Shown here: one piece after another, positions 37,792 to 46,088 of the stretch | Layout of the letters: each line of letters begins with the position of its first letter | Position numbering within the stretch: position 1 is the first letter of the stretch | NCBI RefSeq assembly: GCF_002797375.1 | Contig: NZ_KZ454941.1 | Coordinates: forward strand, 2,994,118 to 3,058,117 | From: Bacillus sp. FJAT-42315 | GTDB taxonomy: Bacteria > Bacillota > Bacilli > Bacillales > Domibacillaceae | Reading direction: 5' to 3' | DNA length: 64,000 bases | Notes under the pieces: generated by a model | What the model was told of the DNA's origin: nothing | Database searches by the model: none | The model's input: only the letters and a program-made list of their open reading frames with translations | Program-made: the position numbers and the translations under genes

Positions 37792-37836
37792 CCTTGAATT
37801 TGCACTCTTCCATACCGCTTTTGCGCAAATTCAAGG
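37792..37836. terminator. Inverted repeat after the MFS gene
   Basis: CCTTGAATTTGC (37792-37803) and GCAAATTCAAGG (37825-37836) are perfect 12-bp arms around a 21-nt loop. No T-run follows, so it may be a weak terminator or an mRNA-end stabiliser. Confidence 0.5.
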
Positions 37837-37978
37837 TGTTCCACTTAATATTTACATATTTTTTACAATCACAATGAATAAACTATTGTAAAATTAGGAC
37901 AAAGGATATATGCCAATAGAACATTCACATACAAAAGAATCATTGATTGAAGTTTCATTATATAAGGAGTTGATTAGA

Positions 37979-38965
37979 GTGAGTTGCTACATAGGCGAAA
38001 TTGCTATGAGCGTTCCTCAGTTTCAAATGTGTACGAATAGTTCCCATATTTACGATGTTTTCGAAAAAGACTCTTTATTAGAAGGCATTGTTGTCATGGA
38101 ACAAGACACCCCTGTAGGAACCGTAATGAAAACTAATTTTTATCAAAAACTTTCTTCAAAGTATGGCTTAGCTTTATATATGGGAAAACGTATTAGCTTG
38201 ATGATGACAAAGGACCCTCTAATTGTTGATTACTTTACGCCTATTACAGAAGTTAGTTCTTTAGCGATGGGACGTGAATTAAATAAATTATATGACTTAG
38301 TATTAGTGAAAAAAAACGGTCAGTTTTGTGGAGCCGTCAATATCAAAAATTTGTTAATTAAAATTGCTGAGGAACAAGTGCGCATTGCTACAAACATGAA
38401 TCCGCTTACAGGATTGCCCGGAAATACATTGATCAAAGAAAATTTAATCGCCACGCTTAATGATCAACCAGAATTTTCAGTATTATATGCTGATTTAGAT
38501 CAATTCAAAGCTTATAATGATGTATACGGCTTTTCTAAAGGTGATGATTTAATACGAGAAACAGCAAACATTTTAAATAAATCTGTTTTGTTAAACGAAA
38601 AGGGATTTGTCGGTCATATTGGTGGAGATGATTTTATTGCCATTCTTCCTCATTACCAATATCACTCCGTGTGTAACTCGATTATTCAAGAATTCAACTT
38701 AGCAATTAGAAAGTTTTTCGATGAAGAAGATTTAGCCAACGGGTACGTGATGGTGAAAAACCGGAAAGGAATTATGGAAAAAACCGCTCTCACCGCCATT
38801 TCGGTTGCCGTGGTCACCAATCAAAATAGAAATTTCTCCTCGATTGAGGAGCTTAGCGAGGAAGCCGCGCGAATGAAAGGCATTTGCAAGCGTTCAACGG
38901 AAAGCTGTTACTTAAGTAATAATGACAGGCCAACTGCTTGCTGCGAATACGGAGTTGGGTGCTAA
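37979..38965 (+). CDS. GGDEF-family protein with CBS-like N-terminal region and Cys-rich tail
   Basis: 328 residues. The N-terminal ~150 residues contain MMTKDPLIVDYFTPI and LVLVKKNGQFCGAVNIKNLL, a CBS-like pattern seen in EAL-CBS-GGDEF proteins, but here no EAL domain precedes it. The GGDEF domain (about 160-310) starts NPLTGLPGN and has HIGGDDF, with Asp replacing Glu of the usual GGDEF. The C-terminus is unusual: several cysteines in CKRSTESC and ACCEYGVGC. A GTG at 37979 with AAGGAG 9 nt upstream fits better than the ATG at 37910, which has only a weak site. Activity as diguanylate cyclase is uncertain. Confidence 0.8.
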   Translation: MSCYIGEIAMSVPQFQMCTNSSHIYDVFEKDSLLEGIVVMEQDTPVGTVMKTNFYQKLSSKYGLALYMGKRISLMMTKDPLIVDYFTPITEVSSLAMGRELNKLYDLVLVKKNGQFCGAVNIKNLLIKIAEEQVRIATNMNPLTGLPGNTLIKENLIATLNDQPEFSVLYADLDQFKAYNDVYGFSKGDDLIRETANILNKSVLLNEKGFVGHIGGDDFIAILPHYQYHSVCNSIIQEFNLAIRKFFDEEDLANGYVMVKNRKGIMEKTALTAISVAVVTNQNRNFSSIEELSEEAARMKGICKRSTESCYLSNNDRPTACCEYGVGC

Positions 38966-38981
38966 CTTCTCTTTTGATATG

Positions 38982-39017
38982 AAACAGGCTGAAGTTTATT
39001 CCTCAGCCTGTTTTTAT
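38982..39017 (+). terminator. Bidirectional terminator between the GGDDF gene and the RraA-like gene
   Basis: AACAGGCTGA (38983-38992) and TCAGCCTGTT (39003-39012) form a perfect 10-bp stem followed by TTTTATA. Confidence 0.9.
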
Positions 39018-39034
39018 ATACATCTCATTCCTCT

Positions 39035-39520
39035 TTACTTCTTCACTGGTAGTTCACTTTCTGCAATAATGATGCCGTCTTCATCAGCATAGGCATAGTG
39101 GCCTGGTTTCCAATCGACATCCCCAAATTGAACAAGAATATTGCTTTCCCCTTCACCTTTTTTGATACTTTTCAGTGGGTTACTGCCAATAGCCATAACA
39201 CCGATATTTTGCTCAGCAAGATCAGCTGTGTCGCGAACGCAACCATAAACAATGATCCCTGCAAGTTTACGCTCTTCAGCAATCGCTCCAAGACGGTCTC
39301 CTAGTAAGGCACAATTTCTCGATCCACCGCCGTCCACTACTAGAACATTCCCCGCTGGAATCGTTTCTAGCGCTTGTTTGACGAGGACATTATCTTCAAA
39401 TACTTTGACTGTAGAAATAGGACCGGAAAAACGCTTCTTTCCCCCATAAGACTTCATTTCTAGCTTACATACCTTTAGTTGATCAGAAAAATCATCACAT
39501 AAATCAGCTGTTTTAATCAT
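39035..39520 (-). CDS. RraA-like protein (regulator of RNase E fold / HMG aldolase family)
   Basis: 161 residues, the family length. The conserved core [16 protein letters not shown], then [10 protein letters not shown], is clearly RraA-like. In Bacillus there is no classical RNase E, so the role is open; some family members are 4-hydroxy-4-methyl-2-oxoglutarate aldolases or oxaloacetate decarboxylases, which use the Arg-Asp seen here. The frame extends 22 codons upstream, but GGGGAG is placed 8 nt before the ATG at 39520. Confidence 0.88.
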   Translation of the reverse strand: MIKTADLCDDFSDQLKVCKLEMKSYGGKKRFSGPISTVKVFEDNVLVKQALETIPAGNVLVVDGGGSRNCALLGDRLGAIAEERKLAGIIVYGCVRDTADLAEQNIGVMAIGSNPLKSIKKGEGESNILVQFGDVDWKPGHYAYADEDGIIIAESELPVKK

Positions 39521-39587
39521 TGAAATCTCCCCTTTCTTCATCGTCTTACTTATTCGACAATTTCCCGTTTTTTCCTCTTTATGCACT

Positions 39588-39614
39588 TAAAAAGCTGCCC
39601 AATTGGACAGCTTT
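39588..39614 (-). terminator. Terminator of aspA
   Basis: On the minus strand AAAGCTGTCC and GGGCAGCTTT pair around AATT, followed by TT and A/T-rich sequence. It lies just after the aspA stop codon. Confidence 0.8.
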
Positions 39615-39619
39615 CTACT

Positions 39620-41056
39620 TTAAGATTGGCTCTTTTCTTTTAACAGTTCTTTTCCTGATATACCGGGATCGGTCATTTCGTATGGGTGTAAAATGATATC
39701 TAGTTGTTCATGAGTCAGTACGCCACGAGCTACACAAATATCACGGACCGATTTACCGGTGTCGATCGCTTCTTTGGCGATAGACGCTGCAATTTCGTAA
39801 CCGACGTGCGGGTTGATCGCTGTAATAATACCCACGCTATTATTAACGTAGCTTTCCATCCGTTCCACATTGGCTTGAATGCCTTCAAGACAATATTGAC
39901 GGAACACCGTAAAGACGTTTGTCATAACTTTGACTGATTGCAATAGGTTGAAAACAAGCACAGGCTCCATCACGTTTAGCTCAAATTGTCCAGCTTCAGA
40001 AGCGAGGCAAATTGTATGGTCGTTGCCGATCACTTGGAACGCCACTTGGTTCAGCACTTCTGCCATTACCGGGTTGACTTTCCCTGGCATGATTGATGAG
40101 CCTGGCTGACGCGCTGGCAATGTAATTTCTGCTAAGCCGGCTCTCGGACCAGATGCCATCATCCGCAAGTCATTCGCCACTTTTGACATATTCATCATAC
40201 AAACCTTTAAAGCAGCAGATACTTCTAAATAGCAATCCGTATTTTGTGTAGCATCTACTAAATGAGACGCCTTAACGATCGGGAAGCTACTGTTTGTCGC
40301 TAAATATTCGACGACTTTTTCAATGTAAAGCGGCTCGGCATTCAAGCCCGTACCAACAGCGGTTGCTCCCATATTCACTTCGTATAAATGCTGCAAAGAC
40401 ATTCCCACGCGATCAATGTCACGGCTTAAGACGCGTGCATAAGCTTCAAATTCTTGTCCTAGTCGAATCGGTACCGCATCTTGCAAATGAGTACGTCCCA
40501 TTTTTAAAATATGGTTAAATTCTAATGCTTTATCATGAAATGCTGCGTGCAGCTGCTCCATCACTTCAAGCAAGACTTTTACTTTTTCAATAACGGCGAT
40601 ATGAATCGCTGTCGGGAAAGCATCATTCGTCGATTGCGCCATGTTGACGTGAGAGTTTGGCGAAACAACTTTGTAGTTCCCTTTTTCTTGTCCTAAAATT
40701 TCTAGCGCTCGATTGGCGATCACTTCATTGGCGTTCATATTGATCGAAGTTCCCGCTCCACCTTGAATCGGGTCGACAATAAATTGATCGTGAAGCTGTC
40801 CAATGATCACTTCCTCTGCCGCTTGAATAATTGCCGCAGCCGTTTTTTCATCTAACGAACCAATATCTCTATTAGCTTGTGCCGCTGATTTTTTGACAAT
40901 CCCTAACGCTTTAATTAAGCTCTCATCAATTCGATAACCTGTAATCGGAAAGTTCTCCACTGCTCGTAACGTTTGCACTCCGTAATAAGCATGAGCAGGC
41001 ACTTCTTTTTCACCTAAAAAATCTTTCTCCAACCGAAACAATGGTTGCTCTGACAT
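39620..41056 (-). CDS. aspA: Aspartate ammonia-lyase
   Basis: 478 residues of the fumarase/aspartase superfamily. The signature GSSIMPGKVNP is at about 318-328, with MNANEVIANRA and GRTHLQDAVP as further conserved blocks. It deaminates L-aspartate to fumarate and ammonia. AAGGAG lies 8 nt before the ATG at 41056; the GTG at 41065 is too close to it. Aspartase rather than fumarase is inferred from close similarity to Bacillus AspA and the NMNANEV block. It appears monocistronic. Confidence 0.93.
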   Translation of the reverse strand: MSEQPLFRLEKDFLGEKEVPAHAYYGVQTLRAVENFPITGYRIDESLIKALGIVKKSAAQANRDIGSLDEKTAAAIIQAAEEVIIGQLHDQFIVDPIQGGAGTSINMNANEVIANRALEILGQEKGNYKVVSPNSHVNMAQSTNDAFPTAIHIAVIEKVKVLLEVMEQLHAAFHDKALEFNHILKMGRTHLQDAVPIRLGQEFEAYARVLSRDIDRVGMSLQHLYEVNMGATAVGTGLNAEPLYIEKVVEYLATNSSFPIVKASHLVDATQNTDCYLEVSAALKVCMMNMSKVANDLRMMASGPRAGLAEITLPARQPGSSIMPGKVNPVMAEVLNQVAFQVIGNDHTICLASEAGQFELNVMEPVLVFNLLQSVKVMTNVFTVFRQYCLEGIQANVERMESYVNNSVGIITAINPHVGYEIAASIAKEAIDTGKSVRDICVARGVLTHEQLDIILHPYEMTDPGISGKELLKEKSQS

Positions 41057-41211
41057 AGAAGTCACTCCTTAGTATATGTATATCCTCACGAACCGGACAA
41101 TGTGAATAAAATGGAGAATATCTCCCAATCCCATCTTACCATTATTGTTTACGGAAAAATACCTAGAAAATTTAAAAGAATAAAACAACTGTTTATGTTT
41201 AGTGTGAACGA

Positions 41212-41238
41212 AAAAACCTCCCATTATAGGAGGTTTTT
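41212..41238 (-). terminator. Terminator of the pabA-pabC unit
   Basis: AAAAACCTCC and GGAGGTTTTT form a 10-bp stem at the very end of pabC; its last T-run overlaps the stop codon on one side. It can work on both strands. Confidence 0.8.
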
Positions 41239-42067
41239 ATGTCCAACGCTGATAATCTTCATAGAGAAGCTTAGCGATTTCACCTTTCTTCCCCGGAAAT
41301 GACTTGCCCTCTAGCAAGCGAACGGGCGCAATTTCCTGCACAGAATTAGTAAAAAAGATTTCATCCGCTGTCATTAATTCTGCTAAAGTGTACAAGCCTT
41401 CTTCTACAGGGATTTGCAACTCTTTTGCCCGCTTCAATAAAAACAGTCGAGTGATGCCGTTCAAAATGCCGGTTTCAAGAGCCGGTGTGAAGAGCGTCCC
41501 TGCCTTCACCCAAAAAATATTCGATACTACCCCTTCTGCCACATAGCCTTCTGTTGTTAAGAAAAGACCTTCTTTTGCTACATCAGCACCGACTTCACGT
41601 TTAGCCGCAATGTTATTAAAGTAATGATGAGACTTCATTCGAAATTTAGTCTCGGGCGTATTGCGGCGAAGTTTCAATAAAACCGCTTCTTTTTCCGTCA
41701 TCTCAGAAGATGGGACAACAGGACGTTGAAAAGCCATGATGGTCGGTTGGCTGAAAGGTTCAACTTGTGGCCCCATCGCTCCTTCCCCTGCTGAAATATT
41801 CAATCGCACAGAGGAATTAGGAAGATCATTTTTTTCACCAAGTGCTGTGATGATTTCCAACGCATCTTCTGTTGTAATAGGGCAATCAATTTGCATTTCA
41901 TGTAAGCCTTGCTGCAATCGTGCCATATGATCTTCTAATAAAAATGGTCGTCCTTCATACGTTCTGATGGTCTCGAATACACCGAGCCCGTAAAGAAAAC
42001 CATGATCAAATGGCGAAATCCTCGCTTCGTCTTTCGGGATTAATTTCCCGTTTAGAAAAATATACAT
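41237..42067 (-). CDS. pabC: Aminodeoxychorismate lyase
   Basis: 276 residues of the branched-chain aminotransferase fold (class IV PLP). The PLP lysine is Lys145 in KFRMKSHHYFNN. FDHGFLYGLGVFETIRTYEGR at the N-terminus and FFTNSVQEIAPV near the C-terminus are typical of PabC. It releases pyruvate from aminodeoxychorismate to give p-aminobenzoate for folate. It starts 5 nt after pabA, so the two are co-transcribed. Confidence 0.93.
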   Translation of the reverse strand: MYIFLNGKLIPKDEARISPFDHGFLYGLGVFETIRTYEGRPFLLEDHMARLQQGLHEMQIDCPITTEDALEIITALGEKNDLPNSSVRLNISAGEGAMGPQVEPFSQPTIMAFQRPVVPSSEMTEKEAVLLKLRRNTPETKFRMKSHHYFNNIAAKREVGADVAKEGLFLTTEGYVAEGVVSNIFWVKAGTLFTPALETGILNGITRLFLLKRAKELQIPVEEGLYTLAELMTADEIFFTNSVQEIAPVRLLEGKSFPGKKGEIAKLLYEDYQRWT

Positions 42068-42072
42068 CTTTT

Positions 42073-42660
42073 TTACACCTCAGTTGCCACACGACGATAG
42101 CGGCGAATAAAGCTTTGAAGCATCTCTTTTCCACCATACGTCATAATCGACTCTGGATGAAACTGCACGCCTTCGATCGGGAGCTCTTTATGACGAATCG
42201 CCATAATTTCACCTTCTGTTGTCCACGCGGAAATGTCAAAGCAATCCGGCAATGTTTCTTTCTTTACAATGAGGGAATGATAGCGCGTCGCTGGAAATGG
42301 ATTCGGCAGTCCTTCAAAAATCGTCTGACCGTCATGCAACATATCCGATGTTTTTCCGTGCATTAGCCGCTCTGCTTGCACAACCTCAGCTCCAAATACT
42401 TGAGCAATTGACTGCTGACCAAGGCACACGCCAAAAATCGGAATCTCTCCGGCAAACGTACGAATCGCCTCCAAGCTAATCCCTGCCTCATTCGGCGTAC
42501 AAGGTCCAGGTGAAATCATTAAATAATCCGGCGCCAGTTCCCGAATCTCTTCAACCGTAATCTCATCATTGCGCTTCACAATGAGCTCTTCACCAAGCTC
42601 CCCCAAATATTGCACAAGATTATATGTAAACGAATCATAGTTATCAATCATTAAAATCAT
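42073..42660 (-). CDS. pabA: Aminodeoxychorismate/anthranilate synthase glutamine amidotransferase
   Basis: 195 residues, a class I amidotransferase. The N-terminus [19 protein letters not shown] is diagnostic, the nucleophile is Cys79 in FGVCLGQQ, and the His-Glu pair lies in GVQFHPES. It provides ammonia to PabB (and possibly to TrpE). The adjacent pabC and the upstream pabB give the context. Confidence 0.95.
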   Translation of the reverse strand: MILMIDNYDSFTYNLVQYLGELGEELIVKRNDEITVEEIRELAPDYLMISPGPCTPNEAGISLEAIRTFAGEIPIFGVCLGQQSIAQVFGAEVVQAERLMHGKTSDMLHDGQTIFEGLPNPFPATRYHSLIVKKETLPDCFDISAWTTEGEIMAIRHKELPIEGVQFHPESIMTYGGKEMLQSFIRRYRRVATEV

Positions 42661-42750
42661 CGTCAGTTCCTCCAGAAAAAATCACTTATTTAGCTTTATT
42701 ATCGCCTTTCAGTGGCTATTAAGTCTAGAACTAAATTTTGACTGGCGATT

Positions 42751-42840
42751 GTTCGATGTTCTAGTGATTTCTTTGACTTTGCCTGTGACTTCTTCGACTT
42801 TCTCGCTATTTCTTTGACTTTGCTGACACTTTCTCACATT
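42751..42840. repeat. Degenerate ~20-bp tandem units between pabB and pabA
   Basis: On the minus strand the units read CAGCAAAGTCAAAGAAAT, GAGAAAGTCGAAGAAGT, GGCAAAGTCAAAGAAAT and TAGAACATCGAACAA, spaced about 20-21 nt. A similar tract is at 60153-60190. It lies directly after the pabB terminator. No coding role is likely. Confidence 0.6.
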
Positions 42841-42875
42841 TAAAAAAAGCTTAAGAGCCTTCAACTCTTAAGCTT
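42841..42875 (-). terminator. Terminator of pabB
   Basis: AAGCTTAAGAG and CTCTTAAGCTT are perfect 11-bp arms around a 7-nt loop, followed on the minus strand by seven T residues. It separates pabB from pabA, so pabA-pabC probably need their own promoter within 42661-42840. Confidence 0.9.
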
Positions 42876-42881
42876 CCTCAA

Positions 42882-44276
42882 TTACTTCACTATTTTACTC
42901 TCTGCCATTTCTTTCGCTTTCCAAACGGCTACAGCTTTTTTCAGTGATTCTTTATATTCATTTTTCGGATCGGAGTCGATGACGATGCCAGCTCCTGCTT
43001 GGACATGGCATTGTCCATCTTTCACAAGCATTGTACGAATAACAATGTTAAGTTCCATATCCTTGTTAAATCCGAGCCAACCAATTGATCCAGTGTAAAT
43101 GCCGCGGCGTACTGGTTCTAATTCTTCAATAATTTCCATCGTGCGAATTTTTGGCGCTCCCGTAATCGTGCCCCCAGGGAAAACAGCTTCAATAACATCG
43201 GCATTTGTTTTTCCTTCCGCTAACTCACCGCGGACGTTGGAAACGATATGTTGAACGTGGGAGTATTTTTCGATCACCATAAACTCATTTACTTCCACTG
43301 TTCCATATTTACTCACGCGACCGAGGTCATTGCGCTCTAAATCAACAAGCATCACATGTTCCGCACGCTCTTTTTCATTTTCAATTAACTCATTGGCTAG
43401 TCGTAAGTCTTCCGCTTCGTCTTTTCCACGAGAACGAGTGCCAGCAATTGGGCGCGTACTCAATTCAGAGCCTGCTTTTTTGACTAATAATTCAGGTGAA
43501 CCTGAGACAATTTGAAAATCAGGCGTGTGGATATATCCCATGTACGGAGAAGGATTCAACGCTCGTAACTCTTCATACACAGCGAGTGCTGGCACCGTTA
43601 ACTCGCGAGACTGGCGCACTGATAAGTTCACTTGGAACACATCACCTTGAGAAATATAGTGTTGCGTTTTTTCAATGGCTTCTTTAAATGAGTCTTCTGA
43701 AAAAGAAACGGATAACTCTTGATTAGCTGATGTGACAGGCGAATAAGGTTTATTTTCAATGATAGTCGTCCAATTTTTTTCTACCTGATCTAACCTTGCC
43801 TCACTAGACAAAGTCATCAACCATAACTGTTCGGTTTGATGATCGAACACCGCCCACTCATCAAACACAAGAAAATAAATGAGTGGTAACCTAAGATCAT
43901 CAACCGATTGCTCCGGTAACTTCTCAATGTAGCGAGCATAATCATAGCTAATATAACCAATCGCTCCGCCTTGAAAATCCGGTAGCCCGTCCACTTTCGG
44001 TAGTTCATATGATTTCATCCATTTTTCTAATTCATGAAGTGGGACCCCTTGACGGTTTTCCTGACCGTTAGATGTCTCGATTTGAATCCCATCGTCTGTT
44101 GATTGTACAATCGCAAACGGTGACAAACCAGCAATACTTAAACGTCCACCACGCCCACTTTCTAAAATGACATGATGAGACTGATCGACAGTTAACGCTT
44201 TATATTGATGAAAAAATTGTTCTTTCGTATAAGGAATCGTTCGGTAAAATACACGTTGATTGTTCACTTGCTTCAT
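42882..44276 (-). CDS. pabB: Aminodeoxychorismate synthase component I
   Basis: 464 residues of the chorismate-binding family. The C-terminal catalytic blocks are SRPIAGTRSRGKDE, EHVMLVDLERNDLGRV, PGGTITGAPKIRTMEIIEELE (split here as PGGTITGAPK and its continuation) and IVIDSDPKNEY. It converts chorismate to aminodeoxychorismate with PabA. Neighbouring pabA and pabC favour PabB over anthranilate synthase TrpE. The start MKQVNNQRVFYRTIPYTKEQ is at 44276. Confidence 0.9.
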   Translation of the reverse strand: MKQVNNQRVFYRTIPYTKEQFFHQYKALTVDQSHHVILESGRGGRLSIAGLSPFAIVQSTDDGIQIETSNGQENRQGVPLHELEKWMKSYELPKVDGLPDFQGGAIGYISYDYARYIEKLPEQSVDDLRLPLIYFLVFDEWAVFDHQTEQLWLMTLSSEARLDQVEKNWTTIIENKPYSPVTSANQELSVSFSEDSFKEAIEKTQHYISQGDVFQVNLSVRQSRELTVPALAVYEELRALNPSPYMGYIHTPDFQIVSGSPELLVKKAGSELSTRPIAGTRSRGKDEAEDLRLANELIENEKERAEHVMLVDLERNDLGRVSKYGTVEVNEFMVIEKYSHVQHIVSNVRGELAEGKTNADVIEAVFPGGTITGAPKIRTMEIIEELEPVRRGIYTGSIGWLGFNKDMELNIVIRTMLVKDGQCHVQAGAGIVIDSDPKNEYKESLKKAVAVWKAKEMAESKIVK

Positions 44277-44304
44277 CCTCTGTTAAGTAGTGTTTTGCTA
44301 AACG

Positions 44305-44475
44305 GGGCTCTCCGCTTTTCTTGGGCTAGCTACAGGCGCTAACGGCTAGTGGACTTCCGCCCTCCTCCTTGCGATAAGTCAACATCGATTCACTGTCGTT
44401 CATCGTGTTTCCTTTATCTCGTGCGGATGACTCCAGCCCATACGCCGCTGAACAGCGCCTTCCGCTTTTCTTATC
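44305..44475. repeat. Possible dispersed intergenic element bounded by a 12-bp direct repeat
   Basis: TCCGCTTTTCTT occurs at 44311-44322 and again at 44461-44472. Between them are AGGCGCTAACGGCTAGT and GCGATAAGTCAACATCGA. From memory, similar GC-rich segments with TTCCGCTTTTC and CGATAAGTCAACATCGA are scattered in Bacillaceae intergenic regions. Only one copy is in this window, so the repeat status is inference. Confidence 0.4.
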
Positions 44476-44548
44476 ATACTAAATTTTTTTCTTGGAAGAA
44501 AGATTCATATATAATAGAAGAAACTGAATGTTGTATGGGGGAATATGT

Positions 44549-45376
44549 ATGGCTAGTAAAGATTTGATTGATCAGACGAAATCGTTAATTACAAGAGATA
44601 CGTTGAAAGAAGATTTGCATATTCTTGGGTTGAAGGCTGGTGATCATGTTATCACTCACTCTTCTTTGCGCTCGATTGGCTGGGTCGCTGGTGGTGAGAT
44701 TGCGGTGATTCAAGCATTGATGGATACGATGACGGTGGAAGGATCATTAGTGATGCCTGCTCAAACGACTCATAATACTGATCCAAAGTTTTGGAAAAAC
44801 CCACCTGTTCCTGAGGAGTGGTGGCCGAGCATTCGTTTTATGATGCCTGCTTATCTCCCTGAGATTACTCCAACTCTTGGAATGGGGAAAATCGGCGAAG
44901 CGTTTCGTAGTTTTCCCGATGTTAGGCGCAGTCTCCATCCCGCTTGTTCGTTTACAGCTTGGGGGAAACAAGCCGATTGGATTGTGAGCGATCATGCTCT
45001 CGATTTTCCGTTTGGTGATCATTCGCCACTCGCTAAACTGTACGAGTTAGATGCCTCGATTCTTTTTATCGGTACGGATTATAGCTCCTGTACCGCCATG
45101 CATTTAGGGGAATTTCGCTCAAAAGATGGGCGGCCGGTTTTTGAACAAGGTTCCGCTATGCTTGAAAACGGCGAACGGGTGTGGAAAACGTATCAAGAGT
45201 TAGAAGAATACTCCGACCGCTTTCAAGACGTCGGCGTTGCTTTTGAACAATCACATCATGTTCATACCGGAAATATTGGACAAGCAGCTTGTAAAGTGAT
45301 CAAGCTTCGACCGTTAGTGGACTTCACATCTGAGTATTTCAATAACCTTTCAAAGCAACAAACCGATTCACTTTAA
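44549..45376 (+). CDS. Aminoglycoside N(3)-acetyltransferase family protein (YokD-like)
   Basis: 275 residues. The AAC(3) family blocks are visible: GDHVITHSSLRSIGWVAGG near the N-terminus, the LVMPAQTTHNTDP segment, and HPACSFTAWG with DFPFGDHSPLAKLYELD. GGGGGA lies about 6 nt before the ATG at 44549. Members transfer acetyl from acetyl-CoA to aminoglycosides, but chromosomal Bacillus homologues often lack demonstrated resistance activity. Its 3' end overlaps the convergent methyltransferase-like gene by 38 nt, an unusual arrangement without room for a terminator. Confidence 0.88.
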   Translation: MASKDLIDQTKSLITRDTLKEDLHILGLKAGDHVITHSSLRSIGWVAGGEIAVIQALMDTMTVEGSLVMPAQTTHNTDPKFWKNPPVPEEWWPSIRFMMPAYLPEITPTLGMGKIGEAFRSFPDVRRSLHPACSFTAWGKQADWIVSDHALDFPFGDHSPLAKLYELDASILFIGTDYSSCTAMHLGEFRSKDGRPVFEQGSAMLENGERVWKTYQELEEYSDRFQDVGVAFEQSHHVHTGNIGQAACKVIKLRPLVDFTSEYFNNLSKQQTDSL

Positions 45377-45851
45377 CCGGAAATTTTTTGACTTTTTTCA
45401 GCTCATCCCATCCTTGAAGAGCCACTTCTTCACGTGAGCAAGCAGTGATTTGCTGAACAAAAATTGCTTCAAAACCGATTTCGCGTAGCAGATCCCAGTA
45501 GTCAGGTAAGCTTTTCTTGTAGGCGAACTTTCCGGCCCGACGAAGGGTGTCTAGCTCGGCTAAGTCCGCCACCAAGCGGCCACCTGGCTTTAACTGGGTA
45601 AAAATCTGCTTTAATAACGTTTCTACTCCTTCCGTTTTATGAAGACTTAAGCTCGTTAATGCACCATCAAACGTCCGATTTTCTGCTAAAAAAGAGGGCG
45701 TCACACTCACATCTGCTTTTGCTAATTTTGATAAAAAAGCCACATCTTCGCCGATATATAAAACGTTTTCCCCTTTTTTCACATTCGCTGTATCAAAAAA
45801 ACTCGCACCAGAAATTGTCCACTCTACTTGTTCATCTATTATCGCTGTCAT
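45339..45851 (-). CDS. Small methyltransferase-like protein with degenerate SAM motif
   Basis: 170 residues. The order of elements follows a class I SAM methyltransferase: VLYIGEDVAFL at the place of motif I, FDGALTSLSLHK near motif II, and LKPGGRLVADL at motif III. Motif I lacks the usual GxGxG glycines (a more typical form would be DIGCGTG), so SAM binding or catalysis may be lost or altered. AAGGAGGAG precedes the ATG at 45851. A SAM-I riboswitch with terminator controls the gene, which ties it to methionine/SAM metabolism. Its 3' end overlaps the convergent AAC(3)-like gene. Function unknown. Confidence 0.75.
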   Translation of the reverse strand: MTAIIDEQVEWTISGASFFDTANVKKGENVLYIGEDVAFLSKLAKADVSVTPSFLAENRTFDGALTSLSLHKTEGVETLLKQIFTQLKPGGRLVADLAELDTLRRAGKFAYKKSLPDYWDLLREIGFEAIFVQQITACSREEVALQGWDELKKVKKFPVKVNRFVALKGY

Positions 45852-45871
45852 CTTTCTTCTCCTCCTTCTAA

Positions 45872-45903
45872 ACAAAAAAACCTCTTCGATAAGAAGAGGT
45901 TCA
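45872..45903 (-). terminator. Riboswitch-controlled terminator before the methyltransferase-like gene
   Basis: On the minus strand AACCTCTTC and GAAGAGGTT pair around TTATC and are followed by TTTTTTTG, between the SAM-I aptamer and the coding start. Confidence 0.9.
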
Positions 45904-45917
45904 TCATTCATCACTCT

Positions 45918-46026
45918 TTCTTATCCCTCAGCCTAAGCTGCAAGAATTAGCACCGTGCCTAGCTATATAGCTAAGTCGGTTGCCGGGCTTCATCGGGCTT
46001 GTCCCTCCACCTGCTCTTGATAAGAT
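45918..46026 (-). ncRNA. SAM-I (S-box) riboswitch
   Basis: On the minus strand the conserved S-box elements appear in order: TCTTATCAAGAG, GGTGGAGGGAC, GCCCGATGAAGCCCGGCAAC, GCACGGTGCTAATTC and GCTGAGGGATAAGA. TCTTATC and GATAAGA form P1. The downstream terminator gives the expected OFF switch when SAM is high. Confidence 0.95.
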
Positions 46027-46088
46027 TACGTCACTATTTAATTATTGATTAAAACGATCGTTTTCAGTTAATTTGCATTATTGCATGT

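Noticed and set aside
46046-46062. AAAACGATCGTTTT palindrome after mtnE as terminator
   Set aside because: No loop and no T-run; too weak to call.
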